A stretch of DNA of 64,000 nucleotides from Rhodopseudomonas pseudopalustris (GCF_900110435.1 NZ_FODT01000010.1:1-64000), one strand, 5' to 3'. Positions 26,720-36,073 are shown, counted from the first letter of the stretch. Notes: a model not told the origin generated them from the letters alone. Numbers and translations are program-made.

Positions 26720-27577
26720 GTGACTTCGTTGAAGCGCCTGCGGGCGCAAGCGGCAGGGCCGGCGCAATTGACCTCAGCAGGGGGCATCGGTCATTCCACG
26801 AATCTCCTCGGCGTGCCGATGGAGTTTCTCACCGACGTCGCGTTCAACGACCAGCCGGTGCCGCTGCACATCGCCGGGGTGCGCGAGATGAATCCGAGCC
26901 TGTTCGAGATGCTGGACCAGGCCCGCGACCTCGCCGACGCAGGCGAAGCGTTCTCCTGCTACATGGCTGCGTTGTTCGGCATCGATCCGGAACAGCGCCT
27001 GCGCAACGTCAACGGCCGCGGCCGCTTCCGTTCGTCGTTTCTCGATCTGATCAAGGGCTGGGGCTTCGACAGCAACGGCGCAGAAGGCGCCGTTCTGAAG
27101 GGCTGGGTCGAAAGCCGGTTCGGGATCTTCCCGACCTTTCACAAGGAGGCGATCCGGCGGATCGCGAGCCCGGCGTGGACGACCTATGTCGAAGAGAAGA
27201 TGTCCAGCCGCTTCCACAACAACGCGATCTACGTGCAGCTCGATCTGCTGTTCGAGTTCTGCCAATGGGCGCTGGCGCATTTCGCCGCGGCCGGCAGCAC
27301 CCATGTCACTCTGTATCGCGGCGTCAACGCGTTCGACGAACACCAGATCGTGCAGCGGTTCGACAGGCGGCACGTCGTGATGCGGCTCAACAATCTGACT
27401 TCGTTTTCGTCGGACCGCAGCATCGCCGACTGTTTCGGCGACACCATTCTGACAGTGCGGGTCCCGGTGCCGAAGATCCTGTTCTTCAACCGGCTGCTCT
27501 CAGCGCATCCGTTGAAGGGCGAGGGCGAGTATCTGGTGATCGGCGGCGCCTATCGCGTCACCGCGAGCTATTTTTGA
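26720..27577 (+). CDS. draT: Dinitrogenase reductase ADP-ribosyltransferase
   Basis: A 285-residue enzyme that transfers ADP-ribose from NAD to a surface Arg of the nitrogenase Fe protein, switching it off when ammonium appears or energy falls. Family landmarks: STNLLGVPMEFLTDVAFNDQPVPLHIAGVREMN, the NAD-binding region VTLYRGVNAFDEHQIV, LTSFSSDR, and the C-terminal KGEGEYLVIGG with the likely catalytic Glu. The start appears to be GTG. Eight bases before draG, so one operon. The nitrogenase genes are not in this window. Confidence 0.93.
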   Translation: MTSLKRLRAQAAGPAQLTSAGGIGHSTNLLGVPMEFLTDVAFNDQPVPLHIAGVREMNPSLFEMLDQARDLADAGEAFSCYMAALFGIDPEQRLRNVNGRGRFRSSFLDLIKGWGFDSNGAEGAVLKGWVESRFGIFPTFHKEAIRRIASPAWTTYVEEKMSSRFHNNAIYVQLDLLFEFCQWALAHFAAAGSTHVTLYRGVNAFDEHQIVQRFDRRHVVMRLNNLTSFSSDRSIADCFGDTILTVRVPVPKILFFNRLLSAHPLKGEGEYLVIGGAYRVTASYF

Positions 27578-27584
27578 GGGCGCG

Positions 27585-28478
27585 ATGACGATACCCCACA
27601 TCGAGGATCGGGCGCTGGCGGCCTATCTCGGCTTCGCCATCGGGGACGCGCTCGGCGCCACCGTCGAATTCATGACGCCGTCGGAGATCATCGAGCGTCA
27701 CGGGGTCCACAAGGACATCATCGGCGGCGGCTGGCTGCGGCTGAAGCCGGGGCAGGTGACCGACGATACCGACATGGCGCTGGCGCTCGGCCGCTCGCTG
27801 ATCCGCTGCGGTGGCATGGATGTGCGCGATGTCTGCGAGGAGTTCGCCGCCTGGCTGAAGACCGGCCCGGTCGATGTCGGCAGCACCTGCCGGCGCGGCA
27901 TCCGCCGTTACATCACCAATGGCAGTATCGAAGGGCCGTATTTCGAAGGCGACGCCGGCAACGGCGCCGCGATGCGGATCCTGCCGCTGGCGCTCGCGAC
28001 GTTCGGCCGGCCGGCGGAAGCCGAGGCCTGGACGGTGGCGCAAGGCCACATCACGCATCATCATCCGTTGTCGGACGCCGCAGCATTGGCGCTGGTGCGG
28101 ATGCTGCAGGCGCTGCTCGCCGGCGAGGGGCGTGATGCCGCCCGCGCGGTCGCGGACGAGTTGGTCGAGACCCACCGCAGCTTCAAGTTTGCGCCGTATC
28201 GCGGGCAATCGTCGGCCTATGTGGTCGATACCATGCAGACCGTTCTGTATCATTACTTCAGAACGGAATCGTTCGCCGACTGCGTGATCGCTACCGTCAA
28301 CCACGGTGGCGACGCCGACACCACCGGCGCGCTTGCGGCGATGCTCGCGGGTGCGACCTATGGCCTTGCGGCAATCCCGAAGCGTTGGCTCGACCGCCTC
28401 GACCGCAGCATCGCCGCTGCGGTGCGCGAGCAGGCGCCGCGTCTGCTCGCATTGTCGACGCTTGGCCGCAGCGCCTGA
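27585..28478 (+). CDS. draG: ADP-ribosyl-dinitrogenase reductase hydrolase
   Basis: A 297-residue binuclear-manganese hydrolase that removes ADP-ribose from NifH and reactivates nitrogenase. Metal-binding motifs are intact: GFAIGDALGATVEFMTP, VTDDTDMALALGRSL near residue 60, and NHGGDADTTGALAAMLAGATYG in the C-terminal third. Paired with draT, it forms the reversible switch known from Rhodospirillum rubrum and R. palustris. A hairpin terminator follows 8 bp after the stop. Confidence 0.95.
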   Translation: MTIPHIEDRALAAYLGFAIGDALGATVEFMTPSEIIERHGVHKDIIGGGWLRLKPGQVTDDTDMALALGRSLIRCGGMDVRDVCEEFAAWLKTGPVDVGSTCRRGIRRYITNGSIEGPYFEGDAGNGAAMRILPLALATFGRPAEAEAWTVAQGHITHHHPLSDAAALALVRMLQALLAGEGRDAARAVADELVETHRSFKFAPYRGQSSAYVVDTMQTVLYHYFRTESFADCVIATVNHGGDADTTGALAAMLAGATYGLAAIPKRWLDRLDRSIAAAVREQAPRLLALSTLGRSA

Positions 28479-28485
28479 AACAGCA

Positions 28486-28510
28486 AAGGCCTCGCATCGC
28501 GCGAGGCCTT
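28486..28510. terminator. Hairpin after draG
   Basis: AAGGCCTCGC and GCGAGGCCTT pair as a 10-bp stem around ATCGC. There is no long T run, so termination may be Rho-assisted or the hairpin may only protect the mRNA. Confidence 0.65.
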
Positions 28511-28565
28511 CACTGTCCGTCTCATTTGATCGAACGGCTGCTCGATCGACCGCTTATACTGTTCA

Positions 28566-28614
28566 GAGCATGATCCCAAAAAGGGGATGCCGGCTCTTGG
28601 AGAGGATCGTGCTC
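28566..28614. repeat. Bradyrhizobiaceae-type intergenic palindrome
   Basis: GAGCATGATCC at the left pairs imperfectly with GGATCGTGCTC at the right around an AT-poor loop. I recognise this as the dispersed intergenic palindrome common in Bradyrhizobium and Rhodopseudomonas. A half copy (CGGGATCATGCTC) lies near 33820. Confidence 0.6.
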
Positions 28615-28660
28615 AAACAGCAAGCTTAAGCGGAATGACTTGACGGTAATTCATCCTGCT

Positions 28661-28774
28661 TTAGCGGCGATCGATCTCGAGCAGTTCGATGAACTGCACG
28701 AGGAAATTGTACATGCCGCGATAAAGGGCGCTGTGATTGTCGAGTTCAGCCGACACGTGTGCGAGCGATGCCAT
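28661..28774 (-). CDS. Possible 37-residue small protein
   Basis: MASLAHVSAELDNHSALYRG followed by MYNFLVQFIELLEIDRR. A strong AGGAAGG ribosome binding site lies five bases before the ATG. The peptide would make one amphipathic helix. It lies alone in a gap of about 700 bp between draG and 29193, the rest of which shows nothing else. Confidence 0.5.
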   Translation of the reverse strand: MASLAHVSAELDNHSALYRGMYNFLVQFIELLEIDRR

Positions 28775-29192
28775 GACTGCCTTCCTGCCTGTTGAATCTA
28801 TCCGCAAGGGACGTTGTTCGCCCTCGCTGACTGCAGCCTCGCCCAGGAGCCTTAAAAAGTAGTTGGAGATCGGCTTGGCCAGTGGCTTCGCTTACGACAT
28901 CGTTAGTGGAGGCTGAAGGAGATGCGTTCAGTCGTTACGGTGGCGTAGATAATTACAACGTTCGCTGCGTCCGATCGCGTTTGCGCGGTTCAGTTGCGTT
29001 CAATGCACTGCTACGCGGCAGATGATGTTTGTGAAACATCGATCACGCGGATTGATGAAGCGTTCTGCACATTATTGTCATTGGCATTTTGTGCTGGCTT
29101 TGCCATACTGGATGCGTCTTCGCGCCGTCCCGGCATTCACGGGCTGCGAACGCTCACCGCGCTCCGCCAACTCGAATGATACGGAGGAGTTC

Positions 29193-29387
29193 ATGCGCCC
29201 CCGTCCGCCTTGTAGTCCGAAGCCTCTCAATCAACGTCTGACCGAAGAAGCGGGCGTATTTCGTGATCGGGCCGAAGCCGCGCCGGATGCCGAGCGTGAA
29301 CGGCTGATCAAGCTTGCGCGTCAGCTCGACACTGCGGCGAACATCGAAGGATGGTTGTCGTCGCCGGAACTGAAGCCGCCGAGCTGA
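29193..29387 (+). CDS. Small hypothetical protein
   Basis: A 64-residue charged helical protein (MRPRPPCSPKPLNQRLTEEAG...) with GGAGG six bases before the ATG, which decides this start over longer frames. The segment FRDRAEAAPDAERERLIKLARQLDTAANIEGWL is typical of short conserved proteins in Bradyrhizobiaceae. Function unknown. Confidence 0.6.
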   Translation: MRPRPPCSPKPLNQRLTEEAGVFRDRAEAAPDAERERLIKLARQLDTAANIEGWLSSPELKPPS

Positions 29388-29467
29388 ACGATCAGGTCCG
29401 CGATCGCGTGGACGATGCCTGCGCGCTAGATTGGTTGCTATAACACTTGGAGAAGAACGCGCGCTGC

Positions 29468-29743
29468 TCAGCGTTTCATTTGAAGAAATTTGACGCCGAT
29501 CTCGTCGCCATTGATCCACGCCAGCTCGCAGCGCCGATAGGCAAGCCCGGTCGAGGAGAGTAGGAGGAAGAACTCCTTCTCTTTGAGCTTCTCCATTGAC
29601 GCGGGCTTTAGCCGCGCGCCTTGCGCGGATGCGTCGCGCATCTTGCATCTGAGGCGCCAGGTGCCGTCGATTGACATGATCCAAGCATCGACGCCGCGTT
29701 CGAAACCGACCCGCGGGAATTTGCGCTTTTCCGGAATGGCCAT
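29468..29743 (-). CDS. PilZ-domain protein
   Basis: A 91-residue single-domain protein. The N-terminal KRKFPRVGFER fits the RxxxR cyclic-di-GMP motif, and DASAQGARL fits the (D/N)xSxxG motif. The remaining beta strands run to VKFLQMKR. Likely a cyclic-di-GMP receptor or adaptor; the partner is unknown. A longer start at 29767 is possible. Confidence 0.78.
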   Translation of the reverse strand: MAIPEKRKFPRVGFERGVDAWIMSIDGTWRLRCKMRDASAQGARLKPASMEKLKEKEFFLLLSSTGLAYRRCELAWINGDEIGVKFLQMKR

Positions 29744-29813
29744 GCTGATCCCATTGCTGATCTGCATTCGATCGGGCGGCCGACGTGGCCGCTTGGAGCG
29801 GTCGAAGGGCGGC

Positions 29814-30155
29814 TCAATCCCCGATCCGTGTCAGAATGGCGCGAAGCGCCAAGCTTGGCGTCTCCCGTGCGGCGCCTTCGATCGAGACATAGCCGTTCTT
29901 GGCGAAGCCGTCGAAGCTGACCTCGGTCGGGTCGATACCGAACACCGAGGAGTGATCGGGATCATCGGCGTTGGCGTGGCGGACGCCGCGCAGGGTGCCC
30001 GACACGGCGAAGCCGTTCTGGGTGTAGGAGCCGAAATAGGCGAAGGCGGAATCGCCGCCGCGGATCTGTCCGTCATGCAGCACAACGACACCGTGGGCCT
30101 TCTTGCGCGCGGTCTCAAACTCGGCTCGATAAAATCCTTGAAGATTATCTGTCAT
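29814..30155 (-). CDS. GrlR-like small regulatory protein
   Basis: A 113-residue protein. LQGFYRAEFETARKKAHGVVVLHDGQIRGGDSAFAYFGSYTQNG matches the beta-barrel pattern of the GrlR family, named after the negative regulator of enteropathogenic type III secretion. Homologues are widespread in alphaproteobacteria without that system, where the role is unknown. No secretion genes are nearby. From here to 30538 is about 380 bp without a gene; I see only GC-rich sequence. Confidence 0.6.
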   Translation of the reverse strand: MTDNLQGFYRAEFETARKKAHGVVVLHDGQIRGGDSAFAYFGSYTQNGFAVSGTLRGVRHANADDPDHSSVFGIDPTEVSFDGFAKNGYVSIEGAARETPSLALRAILTRIGD

Positions 30156-30538
30156 ATCGTCCTCAAATACGTTCAATCCCGGCGGTCTACCACCTTCAGT
30201 TTACATCTTTGCTAATTGCTGAACCGGTCGGATGTGGGCGCGATTAAGCCGAAAGAAACACTTTCGCCGACGCAGCGAAGTGGGGCTTCGCGCCGGGGCC
30301 AATCGATTGTGACCGGAGCTGAAAACGGCCTCGGCAGGGCTTACAGGCGGCGGGCGAGGGCTCCTTGATGCCGCGACGGTGGAGCCAACTCCTCCGTTCG
30401 GCTGCTGAGCGCGAGAATCATCGTCCGTGGCGGCCAGTCGTCGCGGGCGATAACATCCGGGAATTTGCCTGCCCGGACTCCGGCGAAGTGATGACACCGC
30501 AGGCCGACGCTGCGGTGCAGCCGTCGCGCGCTGACGCG

Positions 30539-30961
30539 TCAGTCGTGGGTGTGCTGCTCGTCATCCATGGTGGGGATGGTCACCAGCCGGCCATAGCGCA
30601 CGCCGCGTTCGGAAAAGATATGGTCGGCAAAGTGCTGCAGCTCGCTAGCCTTGCCGTCGAGGATTGTGACCTCGAGACACTGATCGTGGTCGAGATGCAC
30701 ATGCATGGTCGCGCGCGACAGGTCGTGATGATTGTGGAAGCTCTGCGTCAGCTTGCGCGGCAAATCGCGCTTGGAATGATCGTAGGTGTAGACCATCGCA
30801 CCGACGCAACGTTCGCCGCTGTCGTGCGCGGACGTCTGCTGGATCCCAATCCGCGCCAGATCCCGGATGGCCTCGGAACGATTCTGGTAGCCACGCACCG
30901 CGATGATGGCGTCGAGTCTCTCCATCAGGTCGTCGTCCAAAGTGATCGTCACGCGGTGCAT
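30539..30961 (-). CDS. nikR: Nickel-responsive regulator NikR
   Basis: A 140-residue ribbon-helix-helix repressor. N-terminal MHRVTITLDDDLMERLDAIIAVRGYQNRSEAIRDL is the DNA-binding unit, and the C-terminal ACT-like domain has the square-planar nickel ligands in TMHVHLDHDQCLEV (His, His, Cys) plus an upstream His. A good NikR operator lies 18 bp upstream, so it is autoregulated and shares control of the divergent TonB-dependent receptor. Confidence 0.95.
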   Translation of the reverse strand: MHRVTITLDDDLMERLDAIIAVRGYQNRSEAIRDLARIGIQQTSAHDSGERCVGAMVYTYDHSKRDLPRKLTQSFHNHHDLSRATMHVHLDHDQCLEVTILDGKASELQHFADHIFSERGVRYGRLVTIPTMDDEQHTHD

Positions 30962-30978
30962 CGCTTGGCCTCTTGGTG

Positions 30979-31006
30979 GTATGCAGTTTTGTTGACATCG
31001 TCATAC
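30979..31006. promoter_or_regulatory. NikR operator
   Basis: GTATGC-N16-TCATAC, one mismatch from the consensus GTATGA-N16-TCATAC. It lies in the 145-bp space between nikR and the divergent TonB-dependent receptor gene. Confidence 0.82.
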
Positions 31007-31106
31007 TACGCGTGGCACGCTAAGCGTAGGGGCGTTCTGCCGGGACCGCCAGCGATAGCAGATCAGGGCGGGCGCGTCTTGCAAAGCGAGGCGCGGTGGT
31101 GGCGAT

Positions 31107-33320
31107 GTGGTAAGTCACGTATCTCGGCGAGTGGTAGTAAGATGCGGCGCAGCCGGCTGTGTGATGTTCGGCCTCGGTGCCATGTCGGCAGCGGCGCAGG
31201 CGCCGACGCAGCAGACGCAGGTGCAGTCGCTGCCGGAAATCGCGATTGATGCACCGTCCCGCGGGACGCGTGGCGGCGTGAGTCACTCATCTCGGCGGAC
31301 CGCCTCGCAACAGGCGCGCTTGCCGGCGTCGGCTCCCACCGCTGCTGCGGCGTCGACTTCCGCCGGCGCAGCGTCGACGCCGATGAGCGCGCCTCAAGAT
31401 CAGGCAGCAAGTGCGCGCATCATCAGTGGCGCTGAGCTGAACGCGGTGCCGTTCTCGCGCGTCGGCGAGGTGTTGGAAGCCGTGCCCGGGCTGGTCGTCA
31501 CCCAGCACTCGGGAGAGGGTAAGGCCAACCAGTATTTCCTGCGCGGCTTCAATCTCGATCACGGCACGGATCTGGCGATTACTGTCGACGGGATGCCGGT
31601 CAACATGCCGACGCACGGCCATGGCCAGGGCTACGCCGACATCAATTTCATGATCCCCGAGCTGATCAGCGCGATGACGCTGCGCAAGGGGCCATATTTC
31701 GCCGATATCGGTGACTTCGGCTCGGCCGGGGCGGTCAGCATCGATTACTTACGTGCGATGCCGAAGACTCTCGCCGAGGTCACGCTCGGCAGTTTCGGCT
31801 ATCGCCGGCTGCTCGGCGCGGGCTCGACCAAAGCAGGCGAGGGGACGTTGCTCGCTGCCTTTGAGGCGAACAGCTACAACGGGCCATGGGATGTGCCGGA
31901 CAAAATCCGCAAGCTCAACGGCGTGCTGCGCTACAGCCAGGGCACGCCGACGGATGGCTTCTCGCTGACCGGTATGGCCTATGCAAACCGTTGGACCTCG
32001 ACCGACCAGGTGGCGCAGCGCGCGCTTGATCAAGGCATCATCGGTCGCTACGGCTCGCTCGATCCGACCGATGGCGGCATTGCCAACCGCTTCAGCCTGT
32101 CCGGCCGGTTCGCGCGCTCGAGCGACATCGGCCAGACCGACATCAATGCCTATGTGATCCGCTCGTCGCTGCAGCTCTACAACAATTTCACCTACTTTCT
32201 CGATGATCCGATCAATGGCGATCAGTTCAATCAGTACGACCGTCGAACGGTGGTCGGGCTGTCCGGCGCCCAGCGCTTCGACTATCGCTTTGCCGGGTTG
32301 CCGGTGGAAACCCGCGTCGGCCTGCAGAGCCGCGCCGACGCCATCAGTCTCGGACTTACCAAGACGTTGCAGCGCGACTGGCTGTCGACGGTGCGCGCCG
32401 ACGACGTGCAGGAACAGTCGCTGGGATTATGGACCGACACGACGGTGCGCTGGACCGACTGGCTGCGCACCAGCGCCGGCGTGCGCGAAGATTTCTTCAA
32501 CGGTCGCGTCAGCAGCGATACGCCGGCGAATTCAGGCTCGGCCTCCGCGTCGATGACCAGCCCCAAAGTCGGAATCGTACTCGGCCCGTGGGTCTCGACC
32601 GAGTTCTACGGCAATGCCGGCACCGGCCTGCACAGCAACGATATCCGCGGCGCCACCATCACCGTCGATCCGACCGACAAGACCACGCCGCTGGACCGGG
32701 TGCCGCTGCTGGTGCGGTCGAAGGGGGCCGAACTCGGCGTGCGCAACCGGTCGATCACCGGGCTCACCACCGCGCTCGCGGTGTTCGTACTCGACTTCGA
32801 TTCCGAGTTGCTGTTCGTCGGTGACGCCGGCACCACCGAGCCGAGCCGCCCGAGCCGGCGCGTCGGTGTCGAGTGGACTAATCAGTACAGGCCGCTTCCG
32901 TGGCTGGGCGTCGATCTCGACCTTGCGTACACGCGTGCGCGCTTCACCGATGTCGATCCGGCCGGCAACATGATCCCCGGCGCGCCGGCATGGGTTGCTA
33001 GCGCCGGTCTCACATTCGGGCGCGAGACCGGCTGGTTTGGCGCACTCAAGGGTCGTTATTTCGGCGTGCGACCACTGGTCGAGGACGGCAGCGAGCGCTC
33101 GCTGGCGTCGCTGATCTTCAATGCCCGCGCCGGCTATCGTTTTGACAACGGCCTACGCCTCCAGCTCGACGCGCTGAACCTGTTCAATGCCAAAACCAAC
33201 CAGATCGAGTATTATTATCTGTCCCGGCTACCAGGCGAACCGCTCGGCGGCGTCGGCGATCGTCACGTCCATCCCGCCGAACCCTTGGCCCTGCGGCTGA
33301 CGCTGGCCGGGGCCTTCTGA
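31107..33320 (+). CDS. TonB-dependent receptor, probably for nickel
   Basis: A 737-residue outer-membrane transporter. An N-terminal signal peptide ends near AMSAAAQA, a Ala/Ser-rich stretch follows, then the plug (SRVGEVLEAVPGLVVTQHSGEGKANQYFLRGFNLDHGTDLAITVDGMPVN). The His-rich patch THGHGQGYADIN lies in the plug. The barrel ends with the typical aromatic F. Start is GTG. Sharing a NikR site with nikR points to nickel or a nickel chelate as cargo; the substrate is inferred. Confidence 0.88.
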   Translation: MVSHVSRRVVVRCGAAGCVMFGLGAMSAAAQAPTQQTQVQSLPEIAIDAPSRGTRGGVSHSSRRTASQQARLPASAPTAAAASTSAGAASTPMSAPQDQAASARIISGAELNAVPFSRVGEVLEAVPGLVVTQHSGEGKANQYFLRGFNLDHGTDLAITVDGMPVNMPTHGHGQGYADINFMIPELISAMTLRKGPYFADIGDFGSAGAVSIDYLRAMPKTLAEVTLGSFGYRRLLGAGSTKAGEGTLLAAFEANSYNGPWDVPDKIRKLNGVLRYSQGTPTDGFSLTGMAYANRWTSTDQVAQRALDQGIIGRYGSLDPTDGGIANRFSLSGRFARSSDIGQTDINAYVIRSSLQLYNNFTYFLDDPINGDQFNQYDRRTVVGLSGAQRFDYRFAGLPVETRVGLQSRADAISLGLTKTLQRDWLSTVRADDVQEQSLGLWTDTTVRWTDWLRTSAGVREDFFNGRVSSDTPANSGSASASMTSPKVGIVLGPWVSTEFYGNAGTGLHSNDIRGATITVDPTDKTTPLDRVPLLVRSKGAELGVRNRSITGLTTALAVFVLDFDSELLFVGDAGTTEPSRPSRRVGVEWTNQYRPLPWLGVDLDLAYTRARFTDVDPAGNMIPGAPAWVASAGLTFGRETGWFGALKGRYFGVRPLVEDGSERSLASLIFNARAGYRFDNGLRLQLDALNLFNAKTNQIEYYYLSRLPGEPLGGVGDRHVHPAEPLALRLTLAGAF

Positions 33321-33518
33321 CAGGCGGCGCCCCAACCGGTGAATCCCGTACCGCAAGGCTGCGGTTCAGATGCTGGAGGGGAGAAGCTTGCAGACCATCG
33401 ACAATCCGTTCGGCACGAGATTGTCACCCATGTCTTACATGCGATCATGTCTTAGGTGCGAACCGCCCCCCCAATCTTTGGGCAGGACAGATGTCTTCGG
33501 GCAGGACAGAGGTGGGCC

Positions 33519-33612
33519 TGGCGGAGACGGAGGGATTCGAACCCTCGATAGGGCTTTACAACCCTATAACGGTTTAGCAAACCGCCGCCTTCAGCCACTC
33601 GGCCACGTCTCC
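33519..33612 (-). tRNA. tRNA-Ser (anticodon GCU)
   Basis: Class II tRNA on the minus strand: acceptor GGAGACG/CGTCTCC, anticodon loop TTGCTAA (anticodon GCT), long variable arm, T-arm GGTTCGAATCC and encoded CCA. No integrated element abuts it. Confidence 0.96.
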
Positions 33613-34332
33613 GGCTACGCCCGATATGCCCGACGCGGCAGCAAGCTGCAAGCACGATTGCATGCATGACGACCGCGACTTCCGGCCTGGGCGCCGACCG
33701 CTCGCAATAGTCGCAGGGGAGCGACGCGGATAGGGCGTTCAGCCGGAGCGGAATGACCTATCTTCGGATCGTCATTCCGCTCCGACTCCGTATCTTTATC
33801 TGACACCGACGCGCACTTTTCGGGATCATGCTCTGAGCCGACGCCTGCCGGTTCGTCCTCGGATTCGCCCGGGCAGAGATTCGAATCTCGGCTGAATGCG
33901 GGGATCTCGGCGGAAAACCTGCGTGGAACTCCCATCTCGCGCCATTGCACCGACATTGTGCATTGCGACACAAGCGCGCGTGCGCGTTTGAAAAAAAATC
34001 TTATATTTCAGAGAGTTGTGAGTGTTCCCTCGGTGACCTTCGAGTGCCATTTCTGCAACACCACCCCGAAAACGGCGAGACTCAAGCGCTTCTGAGGCGT
34101 TCCTTTGTTGCGTGTGCATCACGCTTAGGTAATTCTCGTGACTGCGACGGAGGGGGGCATCCCGAGGTCGTCCCGTTATAGGTGGTTCGCTTAAGTCCCT
34201 CGCGTTCAGCGGGTGTGTCCGAAGGCGCGAAGCGGCTAGGCGGGTTTGAATGGGACTAAGGAACCACCCTGCTGGTGCCATGTGCATCCTGCGGTCCGGA
34301 ACCTTCCCTAGAGAGCAAACTTGGAGGTTTAC
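33613..34332. other. Gene-free region before the porin
   Basis: About 720 bp without a convincing gene. It holds a half copy of the dispersed palindrome (near 33810-33835) and an AT-rich segment with AAAAAAAATCTTATATTTC near 33990. The last 100 bp should contain the strong porin promoter and a long mRNA leader. Open frames here lack plausible starts. Confidence 0.5.
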
Positions 34333-35781
34333 ATGAACATGGTTAAGAGCCTTTTCCTAGGCTCGGCGGCGGCTCTCGTCGCCATGAGCGGAGCCCAGGC
34401 GGCTGATCTCCCGTTGAAGGCCAAAGCGGTCGAATACGTGAAGGTCTGCTCGATCTACGGCGCCGGCTTCTATTACATCCCGGGTACGGACACCTGCATC
34501 AAGCTCGGCGGCTACCTGCGCGCCGACGTGACGATGTTCGGTGCTGGCGCCTATAACGCGCCGGCCTGGAACGGCGCTGCTGGCGCCAAGAGCCGCCTCG
34601 CGAACAACACCATCTTCCGTTCGCGTCAGGACATCAACATCGACACCCGCACCGCCACCGAATACGGCGTTGTCCGCACCTACTTCGATGCGACCTTCAG
34701 CTGGACCTCGGGCGACGCTATCGCCGGCGGCACGCTCGGCGTCTACTATGCCTTCATCCAGTTCGCCGGGTTCACCTTCGGTAAGGCCGTGTCGCAATTC
34801 GACACTCCCTGGACCGGCTATCCGGGCAACAACACCTCGTTCCTGATCGGCGGCTACGACAACGTCACCGGCATCAACCAGGTGGCTTACACCGCGCAGT
34901 TCGGCAACGGCGTGTCGGCGGCGATCTCGCTCGAAGACCAGTCGTCCTATCTGCAGTCGGCTCTGTACAACACGTCGAACCTGACCGACGCGGGCTTCGC
35001 TACGGGCGTCTACGGCACGAACTCCTATGCCGGCACCCAGATTCCGGACATCGTCGGTCAGTTGCGCGTCGACCAGGCCTGGGGCCTGTTCCAGTTGTCG
35101 GCCGCCGCTCACCAGGTGCGCGCCAGCTACTACAACACCGCTCTCGAGACCTCGGGTCATCCGAGCGATACTTGGGGCTATGCGGTGCAGGGCGCCTTGT
35201 CGCTTAAGAACCTGCCGACCGGCCCCGGCGACAGCTTCAACATCACGGCGACCTACTCGGACGGTGCGACCCGTTACGTGCTGGGCGGCGTGACGGGCAA
35301 CTCGTTCGCGATCTACGGCAACTCGGGCGGCGCCTATCAGAGCCTTGCTCTGGCCGGTTCGGCTGACGGCGTCTTCGCCGGCACCAACAACATCAACGGC
35401 AGCGGCATCACGAAGACCACTGCCTGGGGCGTCCGTGGCGCGTTCAACCACAATTGGAACCCCTTCTGGTCGACCTCGCTGTTCGGTTCGTACACCGCGC
35501 TCGACTACAAGGGCACTGCCACTGCCCAGATCTGCGCAACGGCTGTCGGATTCACTTGTAATCCGGACTTCCGCATCGCTCAGATCGGCACCGTCACCCG
35601 CTGGACTCCGGTCAAGAACCTGACCTTCTCGGGCGAAGTGATGTACACCTATCTCGACCAGAGCCACGCCGGCAACATTTCCCTTCCGGCGGTCACCGCA
35701 GTTGCCAAGCCGGCGGCGGTCTACGAACTCAAGGACCAGGGCGTCTGGAGCGGCAGCCTCCGCGTTCAGCGCACCTTCTGA
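34333..35781 (+). CDS. Omp2-type outer-membrane porin
   Basis: A 482-residue protein of the alphaproteobacterial porin family (Omp2b/RopA type). Signal peptide MNMVKSLFLGSAAALVAMSGAQA, then ADLPLKAKAVEYVKVCSIYGAGFYYIPGTDTCIKLGGYLRADV, the family hallmark with a conserved Cys pair. The barrel ends SGSLRVQRTF. GGAGG precedes the start; an upstream in-frame ATG at 34321 is less likely. Isolated gene with a strong terminator, as expected for an abundant general porin. Confidence 0.93.
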   Translation: MNMVKSLFLGSAAALVAMSGAQAADLPLKAKAVEYVKVCSIYGAGFYYIPGTDTCIKLGGYLRADVTMFGAGAYNAPAWNGAAGAKSRLANNTIFRSRQDINIDTRTATEYGVVRTYFDATFSWTSGDAIAGGTLGVYYAFIQFAGFTFGKAVSQFDTPWTGYPGNNTSFLIGGYDNVTGINQVAYTAQFGNGVSAAISLEDQSSYLQSALYNTSNLTDAGFATGVYGTNSYAGTQIPDIVGQLRVDQAWGLFQLSAAAHQVRASYYNTALETSGHPSDTWGYAVQGALSLKNLPTGPGDSFNITATYSDGATRYVLGGVTGNSFAIYGNSGGAYQSLALAGSADGVFAGTNNINGSGITKTTAWGVRGAFNHNWNPFWSTSLFGSYTALDYKGTATAQICATAVGFTCNPDFRIAQIGTVTRWTPVKNLTFSGEVMYTYLDQSHAGNISLPAVTAVAKPAAVYELKDQGVWSGSLRVQRTF

Positions 35782-35811
35782 TCCTGATCGTTCCGCAAGG
35801 AGCGGTCTCGG

Positions 35812-35842
35812 AAACCCCGGCGGGCAATCGCCGGGGTTTTTC
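35812..35842 (+). terminator. Porin terminator
   Basis: AAACCCCGGCG pairs with CGCCGGGGTTT around a 6-nt loop and runs into TTTTT. A strong Rho-independent terminator 30 bp after the porin stop. Confidence 0.93.
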
Positions 35843-36073
35843 ATTGTGGATGGTCCGTATGCACGTGCTGCAGCGGGCGATCGGCGTACGCTGCCGATTC
35901 GGGGGCGTCAGATGAGTAACTGTGCGTGCTTCGGCAAGCGAGGCGCGCAGGGATGATCCGAAGCGTCTTCGAGCGATAAGGTTTCGGTCTGCGTGAAAAC
36001 AAAACCCGCCGCCACGACACTCTTCGGTCCAGTCTGATTCGATCGGGATCGAAGTTGCTTTTGGACTGGTCGA

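Noticed and set aside
33490-33520. Attachment site beside tRNA-Ser(GCU)
   Set aside because: The repeated GGGCAGGACAG there is a short local duplication, with no integrase and no copy of tRNA sequence elsewhere.
34357-35844. 495-residue minus-strand frame antisense to the porin
   Set aside because: It is the mirror frame of a strongly biased GC-rich gene; the porin on the + strand has a signal peptide, family motifs and a terminator.
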